From assembly GCA_902805495.1 (NCBI GenBank), contig CADCTH010000089.1, positions 1 to 13,100 on the forward strand: a stretch of 13,100 bases of DNA, read 5' to 3'. The DNA comes from an uncultured Actinomycetospora sp. (lineage in GTDB: Bacteria > Actinomycetota > Actinomycetes > Mycobacteriales > Pseudonocardiaceae). Each line of letters opens with the position of its first letter. Position 1 is the first letter of the stretch. Below, in pieces: positions 6,245 through 13,068 of the stretch. The notes under the pieces were generated by a model, which did not search any database, was not told the DNA's origin, and was given only the letters and a program-made list of their open reading frames with translations. A program made the position numbers and the translations under genes.

Positions 6245-7290
6245 ACGACGTCGTCCGCCTTGGCCGCGCCGCGCGTGCCCATCGGCTGCGGCGGACCCTT
6301 GGTCGTGTCCTGCTCCGTCTGGTACTCGGCCTCGGAGTTGATCTCGGCGCCGAGCAGGACGATGTAGCTGGTCAGGTAGAGCCACAGCAGGAACACGACG
6401 ATGCCGGCGAGCGTGCCGTAGGTCTTGTTGTAGCTGCCGAAGTTGTCGACGTAGAAGCTGAACGCGACGCTGCCGACGATCCACAGGGCGGTCGCCGCGA
6501 ACGAGCCCGGGGTCACCCAGCTGAAGCGGGGCGCGTCGCGGTCGGGCGCGACGCGGTAGACCACGGCCAGGCCCAGGACGACGAGCCCGACGAGCAGCAC
6601 CCACCGCACGACCTGCCCGAGGATGCGCCCGACCGTGCCGAGCGCGTCGAGCAGCACCGCGGCGACGGCGACGAGGACGATCGACACCACGATGAACACG
6701 ATCGCGCCGGCGGTCAGGGCCAGGGCGAGGGCGCGCAGCTTCACCGCGCCGCGGCTCTCGGTCTCGTCGTAGGCGATGTTGATGGCCGCCATGAGGTTCT
6801 GGGTGCCGCTCGAGGCGCTGAACAGCGCGGCGAGCACCGAGATGACGAGTCCGGTGGTCAGGCTGCCGGTGCCCGCGCTGGCCACGGACCCGATCTGGTC
6901 GGCGACGAGGCTCTGGGCGCTCGCCGGCAGGGCCTCGCTCAAGCCCTCGATGGTCGCCGCGACCTCGGCCGGATCCGCGACGAGGCCGTAGAGCGACACG
7001 AGCGCGATGAGCGCCGGGATGACCGCGAGGAAGCCGAAGAAGGCCACGCCGCCCGCGAGCATGCTCACGTTGTCCTTGCTGCCCTCGGCGAAGGCGCGGC
7101 GCAGGATCTGCCACCACCCGCGCGCGGGGACCTCCGTCGGGCCGACGGCCTGCGAGCCCGGGACCCCCTGATCGCGGGCGTCGGGCGTGGGGATCGCCCG
7201 ACGACGTCGGGGTGGTGCGGTCTCGTCGCGGCCCTGCACGACGGAACGGACGACGAGCACGGCGGACAGCAGTCGGACGACGGCACCCAC
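6235..7290 (-). CDS. YihY/virulence factor BrkB family inner membrane protein
   Basis: 351 residues. The GTG at 7290 follows GAGGAGG on the - strand (plus-strand TCCTCCTC at 7297-7304). A ~60-residue charged N-terminus (PPRRRRA, Pro-rich) precedes ARGWWQILRRAFAEGSKDNVSMLAGGVAFFGFLAVIPALIALVSLYGL (57-103), the hallmark start of the YihY/BrkB domain. Further membrane segments lie near 143-160, 187-215, 228-247, 264-284 and 293-315, the last in a segment GTLAGIVVFLLWLYLTSYIVLLGAEIN that is highly typical. The C-terminus is polar. Despite names such as ribonuclease BN, members are integral membrane proteins of unclear function. It is divergent from the channel-like gene at 7498, so the two may share control. 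Predicted to sit in the cytoplasmic membrane with both tails cytosolic. Confidence 0.92.
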   Translation of the reverse strand: MGAVVRLLSAVLVVRSVVQGRDETAPPRRRRAIPTPDARDQGVPGSQAVGPTEVPARGWWQILRRAFAEGSKDNVSMLAGGVAFFGFLAVIPALIALVSLYGLVADPAEVAATIEGLSEALPASAQSLVADQIGSVASAGTGSLTTGLVISVLAALFSASSGTQNLMAAINIAYDETESRGAVKLRALALALTAGAIVFIVVSIVLVAVAAVLLDALGTVGRILGQVVRWVLLVGLVVLGLAVVYRVAPDRDAPRFSWVTPGSFAATALWIVGSVAFSFYVDNFGSYNKTYGTLAGIVVFLLWLYLTSYIVLLGAEINSEAEYQTEQDTTKGPPQPMGTRGAAKADDVVDP

Positions 7291-7497
7291 TCTGTGTCCT
7301 CCTCGGATCGGCTGCCGGCGCTGATACCCGATGCGGGCGCGCTCCCATCACCCGGCTCGGCCTCGACCCGACACGAGCCCGCCCCGGCGAGGCCCGAACG
7401 GGTGAACGCATGGTTCCCCGCGTCACCGATCGGGCACTACCGGCCGCACGACGGAGTGAGTCGGCGAACAGCGCCGGCGGAACGAGGAGACCGGATC

Positions 7498-8526
7498 ATG
7501 ACCCCTGCACCGCCCGACGGCGGTGGTGGCTTCAACATCCTGCAGTCTCTGCAGAATGCCTTCACCACCTTCCTGAACTACGTGCCGAACGTGATCGGCG
7601 CCCTGCTGGTCCTGCTCATCGGCTTCATCATCGCCCGCCTGATCCGCGCGGGGATCAGCGGACTGCTGCGCAAGGCCCGCGTCGACGACAAGCTGACCCA
7701 CGGCAAGGGCGGCGAGTACGTCGCCCGCTTCTCCCCCCAGGGCAAGCCCTCCCAGCTCGTCGGGCTGGTCGTGCAGTACGTGCTGATGGTCTTCGTGATC
7801 GTCTCCGCGGTGGGCACCCTGAACATCCCGGCCGTCACCGGGTTCGTGACGCTGGTGCTGTCGTACCTGCCGAACGTCATCGCCGCGCTGCTGATCTTCC
7901 TGGTCGCCGCCGCGATCGCCGCCGCCGTCGGCGGGCTGGTGCACCGCACCATGGGCGACACCCCGACCGGGCGCGTCGTCCGGTCGGCCGCGCCGACGCT
8001 GGTCATGGCCATCGCCGTGTTCATGATCCTCAACCAGCTCGGGATCGCGGAGACGATCGTCACCGCGACCTACATCGCCCTCATCGGCGCGGTGGCCCTC
8101 GGCTCGGCGCTCGCCTTCGGTCTGGGCGGCCGCGACGCCGCCGCCGACCTGATCAACTCCGGCTACCGCCGCGCGCAGCAGCAGTCCGACCAGGTGCAGC
8201 GCGACATGCAGGTCGGTCGCGACCGCGCCCAGGCCGAGGCGCAGCAGTACACGCAGCAGTACTCGAACGGCGGCGCGGGCGGTGGCCGGCCGGGCGCCCA
8301 CCAGGCCGGCCCGTCCGACGTCCCGCCGACCGCCCAGTACTCGCAGGGCGGTGACCCCTACGCGACGGTCCAGGACCCGTACGCCCAGCCGGCCGACCCG
8401 TACGGGCAGCCCGGTGGCGCGCCCGGGACCCCGGGCACCGCGGGCGGCGCAGCCCGTCCGGGCGACCCGTACCACGGCACCGAGCCGGTCTCCCCGACCC
8501 CGCCGCAGGGGAACCCGCGGCGCTGA
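7498..8526 (+). CDS. CmpX/MscS-related membrane channel protein (TM_helix type) with DPY-repeat tail
   Basis: 342 residues from ATG 7498, with GAGGAG (7484-7489) 8 bases upstream; the frame is open further 5' but without a better start. The N-terminal 210 residues carry about five membrane helices and contain two copies of the conserved TM_helix pattern: YVPNVIGALLVLLIGFIIA (28-46) and YLPNVIAALLIFLVAAAIA (123-141). The segment ALIGAVALGSALAFGLGGRDAAADLI (194-219) resembles the pore-lining helix and following region of MscS-like channels, but the soluble beta domain of MscS is absent. Residues 220-253 are a polar Gln-rich helix. The tail (254-342) is low complexity, rich in Gly, Pro, Gln and Tyr. 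It is likely a small mechanosensitive-like or osmotic-stress channel; gating is unproven. A strong terminator follows. Confidence 0.88.
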   Translation: MTPAPPDGGGGFNILQSLQNAFTTFLNYVPNVIGALLVLLIGFIIARLIRAGISGLLRKARVDDKLTHGKGGEYVARFSPQGKPSQLVGLVVQYVLMVFVIVSAVGTLNIPAVTGFVTLVLSYLPNVIAALLIFLVAAAIAAAVGGLVHRTMGDTPTGRVVRSAAPTLVMAIAVFMILNQLGIAETIVTATYIALIGAVALGSALAFGLGGRDAAADLINSGYRRAQQQSDQVQRDMQVGRDRAQAEAQQYTQQYSNGGAGGGRPGAHQAGPSDVPPTAQYSQGGDPYATVQDPYAQPADPYGQPGGAPGTPGTAGGAARPGDPYHGTEPVSPTPPQGNPRR

Positions 8527-8542
8527 CGGAGCCCGACCGCAC

Positions 8543-8584
8543 CACGCCCGCCCCGGCGCACCCCGGTGTGCCGGGGCGGGCGTG
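8543..8584 (+). terminator. Strong intrinsic-type hairpin after the channel gene
   Basis: A 20-bp stem with only one G-T wobble: arm 8543-8562 (starts CACGCCCGCCCC) pairs with 8565-8584 (ends CGGGGCGGGCGTG), leaving a 2-base central loop that would open to about 4-6 bases in RNA. It begins 17 bases after the stop codon. No T-tract follows, as is common for actinobacterial terminators. It also lies between the convergent channel and DUF1059 genes and may stop transcription from both sides. Confidence 0.8.
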
Positions 8585-8628
8585 TGTCGGCACCGGGATC
8601 ACTGCGCGACGCGACCCACGACGTCGAG

Positions 8629-8790
8629 TCACTCGGGAGCGAGCTCGATCCACCCGCGCACGACCTCCGGCGTCACCTGCCCGACGAGATCGGGGTGATC
8701 GCTGCGCACGTGCGCGAGGACCTGGTCGACGACCTGCCCCTCGGAGGCGCCCTTCGCCTCGTACCCGCACTCACAGGTCACCTGGTTCAT
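8629..8790 (-). CDS. DUF1059 family small protein, 53 residues
   Basis: ATG at 8790 on the - strand follows a strong ribosome binding site (AGGAGAGGAG just upstream), and the frame ends with TGA at 8629-8631. The product starts MNQVTCECGYEAKGASEGQV and ends TPEVVRGWIELAPE. The pattern C6-x-C8-G, a helix with His27 and His32 (LAHVRSDHPDL) and a final TPEVV helix fits DUF1059, whose members are typically 50-60 residues. The Cys and His residues could bind a metal such as zinc, which is inference. The cellular role of the family is unknown. It is divergent from the BTAD regulator (122-base gap) and convergent with the channel gene, with the large hairpin between. It is easily missed because of its length. 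Confidence 0.85.
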   Translation of the reverse strand: MNQVTCECGYEAKGASEGQVVDQVLAHVRSDHPDLVGQVTPEVVRGWIELAPE

Positions 8791-8823
8791 GACTGCTCCT
8801 CTCCTGGTCCGGTCCGCACCACT

Positions 8824-8873
8824 GTCCCGCTCGCCGTTGCCGAAACCTTGTCGTCGGACTGCCGGAGCGGGAC
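8824..8873. promoter_or_regulatory. Long-spaced inverted repeat in the DUF1059/BTAD divergent gap
   Basis: GTCCCGCTC (8824-8832) and GAGCGGGAC (8865-8873) are a perfect 9-bp inverted repeat with 32 bases between, which themselves contain CCGA (8840-8843) and TCGG (8854-8857). The repeat takes up much of the 122-base gap between two divergent genes. It could be a pair of operator half-sites or a hairpin in the leader of either gene. No clear -10 element was found on either strand. Confidence 0.35.
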
Positions 8874-8912
8874 CGTCTCCCCGCGGGGATCTCGGAGTGG
8901 GGGGCGCGAGCG

Positions 8913-9674
8913 ATGGCGGACGACGACGCTCCCCCGCCGGTGCGCATCCAGCTGCACGGCCGGTTCGCGCTGGCCGTCGGGGGACGCACCGTCGAGCACC
9001 TCCTGCCCGGCCGCCGCGCCCGCCTGCTCGTCGCGGTCCTCGCGCTCTCCCCCCGCAGCCCGGTCGACCGCGCGACCCTGATCGACGTGCTGTGGTGTCC
9101 GGCCCGTCCCGCAGGCGGCGCGGCGTCGACCTTCTCGGCGCTCCTGTCGAAGGTCCGCACCGTGATCGACCCCGCGGGCATCGCGGGCCGGCGGAGCCTG
9201 CAGCTCGTCCTGCCGCCCGGCTCGATCGTCGACGCCGTCGTGGCGCGGGCGGCGCTGCACGCCGCCGAGTCCGCCGCCGCGCGGCAGGACTGGCACCGGG
9301 CGTGGACCGAGGCCCTCAGCGCCCTCTTCGTCACCCAGCGCGGCTTCCTGAGCGACTTCGATGACCCCTGGAGCGACGACCGCCGTGGGGAGGCCGTGCA
9401 CCAGCACCGGCGCGTCCTCGCCTGCTACGGCGAGGCGTGCCTGCACCTCGGGCCGGGCGAGCTCGCCGGCGCCGAGCGCAGCGCGCGGGCGCTGATCGCG
9501 CTGGACCCGGTCGCCGAGACGGGCTACCGCCTGCTCGTGCGCGCCCATGTCGCGCAGGGCGACCGGGGCGCCGCGCTCGCGGTCTACGAGCAGATGCGCC
9601 ACGCACTGCGCGAGCACCTCGGGACCGACCCGAGCCCGGTGACGTGCGCTCTGCACGCGGAGCTGCTCGGCTGA
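8913..9674 (+). CDS. Stand-alone BTAD-domain (SARP-like) transcriptional regulator
   Basis: 253 residues. An N-terminal winged-helix domain (about residues 10-100: RIQLHGRFALAVGGRTVEHLLPGRRARLLVAVLAL, then PVDRATLIDVLW and STFSALLSKVRTVID) of the OmpR/PhoB type found in AfsR/DnrI proteins is followed by the bacterial transcriptional activation domain (106-250), an all-helical TPR-like region with the usual ending AETGYRLLVRAHVAQGDRGAALAVYEQMRHALREHLGTDPSP. There is no NB-ARC ATPase or further TPR part, so it has the size and layout of small SARP activators. Such proteins bind direct repeats and recruit RNA polymerase. No antibiotic biosynthesis genes are visible nearby, so its targets may be local (DUF1059, hydrolase, molybdoenzyme) or distant. 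The ribosome binding site is weak (a G-rich run before ATG 8913). It ends 5 bases from the hydrolase stop codon. Confidence 0.88.
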   Translation: MADDDAPPPVRIQLHGRFALAVGGRTVEHLLPGRRARLLVAVLALSPRSPVDRATLIDVLWCPARPAGGAASTFSALLSKVRTVIDPAGIAGRRSLQLVLPPGSIVDAVVARAALHAAESAAARQDWHRAWTEALSALFVTQRGFLSDFDDPWSDDRRGEAVHQHRRVLACYGEACLHLGPGELAGAERSARALIALDPVAETGYRLLVRAHVAQGDRGAALAVYEQMRHALREHLGTDPSPVTCALHAELLG

Positions 9675-9683
9675 GCCCCTCAG
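9669..9683. terminator. Weak hairpin shared by convergent stop codons
   Basis: CTGAG (9671-9675), CCC, CTCAG (9679-9683) form a 5-bp stem in which each arm contains the stop codon of one of the two converging genes (BTAD, TGA 9672-9674; hydrolase, TCA 9680-9682). Converging TGA stops always give some symmetry, so this is only a weak terminator candidate. Confidence 0.2.
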
Positions 9684-10486
9684 GCCAGGAACGTCGTCAC
9701 GACGTCGAGCACCAGCGCCGTGCGCGCGAGGCCGTTGAAGTGCGTCGTCCCCGGCAGGACCGCGAGCTGCGAGGCCGGGACGCCGACGAAGTCGCCGTTG
9801 ACGTCGCCGCCGCGCAGGCGCAGGAAGCGCACGGCGTGCTCGAGGTGCACCGCGTCGCAGTCCCCCACCGTCATCAGCGTGGGCGCGGCGATGCCCGCGA
9901 TGTCCTCGTCGCTCCAGCCCGGGCCGCCGTCGAGCGCGCCGAGCTTGTCGAGCAGGCCCTGCAGGCCCTCGGGGTGGGGCGACTTCGCGCGGTAGGAGTC
10001 CGCCATCGGCGTGCCCTCGATCATGTCGACGGTCATCTCCCCGACCGCCTCGCTGTTCTCCCCGCGGTCGCCGTCCGGGTGGAACGACACCGACGACACC
10101 ACCAGCCGGCGCACGAGCTCGGGGTGGCGGATGGCCAGTTCCAGCGCCACCGCGCCGCCGACCGAGAAGCCGAAGACGTCCACCTGCGCGAGCCCGAGGT
10201 GGCCCAGGAGCCCGACGACGTCGTCGGTGAGCGCGGCGCTCGACAGCGGGCGGTCGAGGTCGTTCGTGCGGCCGTGGCCCTGGAAGTCGGCGGCGACGAC
10301 CTGTCGGCCGGCCGCGAGCCCGGGCAGCAGGGCGCCGAACTGCAGGTCGATATCGAACAGCCCGCCGTGCAGGAGCAGCAGCGGCGTGCCCTCACCTCCG
10401 CTCTCGGCCTCGCCGTGGACCTCGTAGTACATGTGCAGGTCGCCGAGGTCGGCGTAGCCGGTGCGGGGGGTGCTCGGGGTGGTCAT
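9680..10486 (-). CDS. Alpha/beta-fold hydrolase
   Basis: 268 residues, the usual size of a single-domain alpha/beta hydrolase. ATG at 10486 has GGAG 7 bases upstream on the - strand. Motifs in order: oxyanion-hole strand LLLLHGG (36-42), DFQGHGRTNDLDRP (67-80), the nucleophile elbow GFSVGG with Ser108, an acidic residue in VGDCDAVH (Asp211, or Asp209), and the catalytic His249 in LPGTTHFNG. The triad is complete. It should hydrolyse an ester, lactone, C-C or similar bond in the cytosol; the fold does not reveal the substrate. It resembles the 3-oxoadipate enol-lactonase and haloperoxidase-like branch, but this is a loose resemblance. It is divergent from the molybdoenzyme gene (128-base gap with a perfect palindrome), which suggests joint control and perhaps one catabolic route. 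Confidence 0.9.
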   Translation of the reverse strand: MTTPSTPRTGYADLGDLHMYYEVHGEAESGGEGTPLLLLHGGLFDIDLQFGALLPGLAAGRQVVAADFQGHGRTNDLDRPLSSAALTDDVVGLLGHLGLAQVDVFGFSVGGAVALELAIRHPELVRRLVVSSVSFHPDGDRGENSEAVGEMTVDMIEGTPMADSYRAKSPHPEGLQGLLDKLGALDGGPGWSDEDIAGIAAPTLMTVGDCDAVHLEHAVRFLRLRGGDVNGDFVGVPASQLAVLPGTTHFNGLARTALVLDVVTTFLA

Positions 10487-10576
10487 CGGGGACTCCGTTT
10501 CCGATCGGGGGTTCTGCCGGGGCGTCGGACGGGGACGGCCGTCTTCGACAGGCCGGCCGGAGAAAGTCCCGCGGGT

Positions 10577-10614
10577 TTGCGTTCGAGCGCGCTCGAAGGC
10601 CTAGCGTCCGTCTC
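10577..10614 (+). promoter_or_regulatory. Leaderless promoter of the molybdoenzyme gene
   Basis: TAGCGT (10602-10607) is a TAnnnT-type -10 ending 7 bases before GTG 10615, so the transcript probably begins at the start codon. TTGCGT (10577-10582) could be the -35 with a long 19-base spacer; the poor spacing suggests that an activator helps or that the -35 is elsewhere. No Shine-Dalgarno is present. Confidence 0.5.
10582..10597. promoter_or_regulatory. Perfect 16-bp palindrome, candidate operator
   Basis: TTCGAGCGCGCTCGAA is fully self-complementary with no spacer and lies between the likely -35 and -10 of the molybdoenzyme promoter, in the divergent gap with the hydrolase. A bound repressor dimer there would block polymerase, and could act on both genes. 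The binding protein is unknown; the TetR protein at 2410-3066 is far away and its own gap lacks this sequence. Confidence 0.6.
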
Positions 10615-12993
10615 GTGCCTGGTTCGATCATGGGAACGGCCGTGCGCCGCCTCGAGGATCCCGAGCTCCTCCGCGGTCACGGGACCTACGTCGACAACAT
10701 CGTCCCGACCGGTGCGCTGCACTGCGTCTTCGTCCGCTCGCCGCTGGCCCACGCGCGGCTCGGCACGGTGGACACCGCGAAGGCGCGGGAGGCCCCGGAC
10801 GTCGTCGCCGTGCTCACCGGCGACGACCTCACCGACCTGCCGGACCACCGCCCGTTCATGGTCCTCAACGACACCTGCGCGCGGCCGATGCTCGCGCGCG
10901 GCAAGGTGCGCTTCGTCGGGGACATGGTCGCCGCGGTCGTCGCCACGACGCGCGCCGCAGCGGTCGACGCGGCCGAGCTCGTCGAGGTCGACTACGACCC
11001 GCTCGAGGCGGTCGTCGACGCCGAGGCCGCGCTCGCCGACGGCGCGCCGCTGCAGTTCGAGGAGCTCGGCACCGACCTCGCCGCCGGCGTCCGCGACCCC
11101 GACGACGTCGACCCGTTCGCCGGCGCCGACGTCGTGGTGCGCGCGCGGATCGTCAACCAGCGCCTGGCCGTCGCGCCGATGGAGGGCAACGCGGTCACGG
11201 CGACGCCGGGTGCCGACGACGAGCCCTACGACGTGACCGTGCACGTCTCCACGCAGATGCCGCACGGCCTGCGCGCGCAGGTCGCGCAGCAGTGGGGCTG
11301 GGACCCCGAGCGCGTGCGCGTCGTGGCCCCGCACGTCGGCGGCGGCTTCGGCGGCAAGGCGGGGCTGGCGCCCGAGCACGCCGTGGTCATCGAGGCCGCG
11401 CGCCGGCTCGGGCGGCCCGTGACGTGGACCGAGACCCGCTCGGAGAACCTCACCGCGATGCCGCACGGGCGCGGTCAGGTGCAGTACGGCGAGCTGGGGC
11501 TGCGCCGCGACGGCACGATCGTCGGCCTGCGCGCGCGGGTGGTCGGCGACGCCGGCGCCTACGCCGGCTTCGGTGGCGCGCTCACGCTCGGGCCGACACG
11601 CAACATGGCCCAGGGCGTCTACCGCATCCCCGCCATCGCCTACGACGGCGCCGCCGTGCTGACGACGACGACGCCGATGGGCGCGTTCCGCGGAGCGGGG
11701 CGGCCCGAGGCCGCGGCGATGCTCGAGCGGCTGGTGGACATGGCCGCCGCCGAGCTCGGCACCGACGCGGTCACGCTGCGCCGGCAGAACCTCCTGGCGC
11801 CCGACGAGTTCCCGCTGACCACGCAGACCGGCTCGCTCTACGACTCCGGCGACTACGCGAAGGCGCTGGACAAGGCCCTCGAGATCGCCGGGTACGACGA
11901 GCTGCGCCGCGAGCAGAGCGTGCGCCGGGAGCGCGGCGACCGGGTCGCGCTGGGCATCGGGGTCGCCGTCTACGTCGAGGTCACCGCGGGCGGCGGCGCG
12001 CAGGAGTACGGCGCGGTGCGCGTCGACGACGACGGCGGGGCGACGGTGTCGGTGGGCACCTCGGGGCACGGCCAGGGACACGCGACGTCGTTCGCGATGA
12101 TCGTCGCCGACCGTCTCGGCGTGCCGATGGAGCAGGTGCGCTTCGTGCAGTCCGACACCGCGGCGGTGCCGCGCGGAGGTGGCACCGGTGGCTCGCGCTC
12201 GCTGCAGCTCGCCGGCTCGAGCGTGCTCGTCGCCGCGGACACGGTGATGGCGCGGGCGCGCGAGGTCGTCGCCACCGCGCTCGAGGCGGACCCCGGCGAC
12301 ATCACCGCCGTCGACGGTGGTGTCGGGGTCGCCGGCGTGCCGGACCGCGTGCTGAGCTGGCGCGACGTCGCCGCCGCGGCGCACGCGCAGGGGGTGTCGC
12401 TGTCGGAGGCGCGCGACGAGTCGCAGCCCGGCGCCACGTACCCGTTCGGCGCGCACGTCGCCGTGGTCGAGGTCGACCTCGACACCGGGCGGGTGACGCC
12501 CGTGCGCCACGTCGCGGTCGACGACTGCGGCACCGTGCTCAACCCGGTGCTGGTCGCCGGGCAGCAGCACGGCGGGCTCGCACAGGGCATCTCCCAGGCG
12601 CTGTGGGAGGGCTTCGGGTACGACGCCGACGGCAACCCGACGTCGGGCAGCTTCGCGGCGTACATCCTGCCCACCGCGGCAGAACTGCCGAGCTGTGAGG
12701 CCGCGAGCACCGAGACACCGACGCCGTACAACCCGCTCGGCGCCAAGGGCATCGGCGAGGCCGGGACGATCGGTTCCACGCCGGCGGTGCAGAACGCCGT
12801 CGTCGACGCGCTCGCCCCGCTCGGCGTGCGCCACGTCGACATGCCGCTGACGCCCGACCGGGTGTGGCGGGCGATCCGCGACGCGCAGGCGGGCACGCTC
12901 GCCGACCCGTGGCGCGAGCCGCCGGCGTTCTTCGCGACGCTGCCGGTGCGCGGCGCCTCCGCCGACCCGGAGGCGGCGTCGGTCGACGTCTGA
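10615..12993 (+). CDS. Xanthine dehydrogenase/CoxL-family molybdopterin-binding large subunit
   Basis: 792 residues, a normal full length. The start IMGTAVRRLEDPELLRGHGTYVD is typical of CoxL-like subunits; residues ~15-125 form the hammerhead domain. Molybdenum-cofactor motifs follow: GGGFGGK (242-248), AFRGAGR (357-363), GHGQGHATS (484-492, with the conserved Gln487), GGSRS (525-529), and near the end KGIGEAGTIG with catalytic-base Glu715. AFRGAGR resembles the AYRGAGR loop of form II proteins, not the AYXCSFR loop of true CO dehydrogenase, so CO oxidation is unlikely. Members hydroxylate aldehydes, purines or N-heterocycles, passing electrons through 2Fe-2S and FAD subunits. No such subunit gene lies on either side within the window. 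Start GTG 10615 fits the leaderless promoter; ATG 10630 is an alternative. Confidence 0.93.
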   Translation: MPGSIMGTAVRRLEDPELLRGHGTYVDNIVPTGALHCVFVRSPLAHARLGTVDTAKAREAPDVVAVLTGDDLTDLPDHRPFMVLNDTCARPMLARGKVRFVGDMVAAVVATTRAAAVDAAELVEVDYDPLEAVVDAEAALADGAPLQFEELGTDLAAGVRDPDDVDPFAGADVVVRARIVNQRLAVAPMEGNAVTATPGADDEPYDVTVHVSTQMPHGLRAQVAQQWGWDPERVRVVAPHVGGGFGGKAGLAPEHAVVIEAARRLGRPVTWTETRSENLTAMPHGRGQVQYGELGLRRDGTIVGLRARVVGDAGAYAGFGGALTLGPTRNMAQGVYRIPAIAYDGAAVLTTTTPMGAFRGAGRPEAAAMLERLVDMAAAELGTDAVTLRRQNLLAPDEFPLTTQTGSLYDSGDYAKALDKALEIAGYDELRREQSVRRERGDRVALGIGVAVYVEVTAGGGAQEYGAVRVDDDGGATVSVGTSGHGQGHATSFAMIVADRLGVPMEQVRFVQSDTAAVPRGGGTGGSRSLQLAGSSVLVAADTVMARAREVVATALEADPGDITAVDGGVGVAGVPDRVLSWRDVAAAAHAQGVSLSEARDESQPGATYPFGAHVAVVEVDLDTGRVTPVRHVAVDDCGTVLNPVLVAGQQHGGLAQGISQALWEGFGYDADGNPTSGSFAAYILPTAAELPSCEAASTETPTPYNPLGAKGIGEAGTIGSTPAVQNAVVDALAPLGVRHVDMPLTPDRVWRAIRDAQAGTLADPWREPPAFFATLPVRGASADPEAASVDV

Positions 12994-13017
12994 GACGGAC
13001 GTCCGGGCGACGGGTCA

Positions 13018-13068
13018 GCGCAGCGACGACGACCGCGGCGAGCACACGCCGCAGAGCCGTCGCTGCGC
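13018..13068 (+). terminator. Nested hairpin downstream of the molybdoenzyme gene
   Basis: An 11-bp outer stem, GCGCAGCGACG (13018-13028) with CGTCGCTGCGC (13058-13068), encloses an inner 6-bp stem GCGGCG (13035-13040), loop AGCACA, CGCCGC (13047-13052). It begins 25 bases after the stop codon at 12993 and is a good candidate terminator or 3' stabiliser. No T-run follows. The rest of 12994-13100 holds no gene I can support. Confidence 0.5.

Noticed and set aside
4208..6367. 719-codon + strand open frame across gntP and the VOC gene
   Set aside because: Runs through two well-supported genes in the wrong frame; extremely Asp/Glu/Gln/Arg-rich, a typical antisense artefact of a hydrophobic membrane protein gene.
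10534..10558. Short palindromes GACGGCCGTC and GGCCGGCC in the hydrolase/molybdoenzyme gap
   Set aside because: Short GC-only palindromes are frequent by chance at this base composition and lie at no clear promoter position.
10483..12834. 783-codon - strand open frame opposite the molybdoenzyme gene
   Set aside because: Composition is His/Arg/Ala/Gly/Asp-rich noise, and the + strand carries all the conserved motifs of the molybdoenzyme.
10615..12993. Calling the molybdoenzyme carbon monoxide dehydrogenase (coxL)
   Set aside because: The active-site loop reads AFRGAGR, lacking the AYXCSFR signature with the copper-binding Cys needed for CO oxidation.
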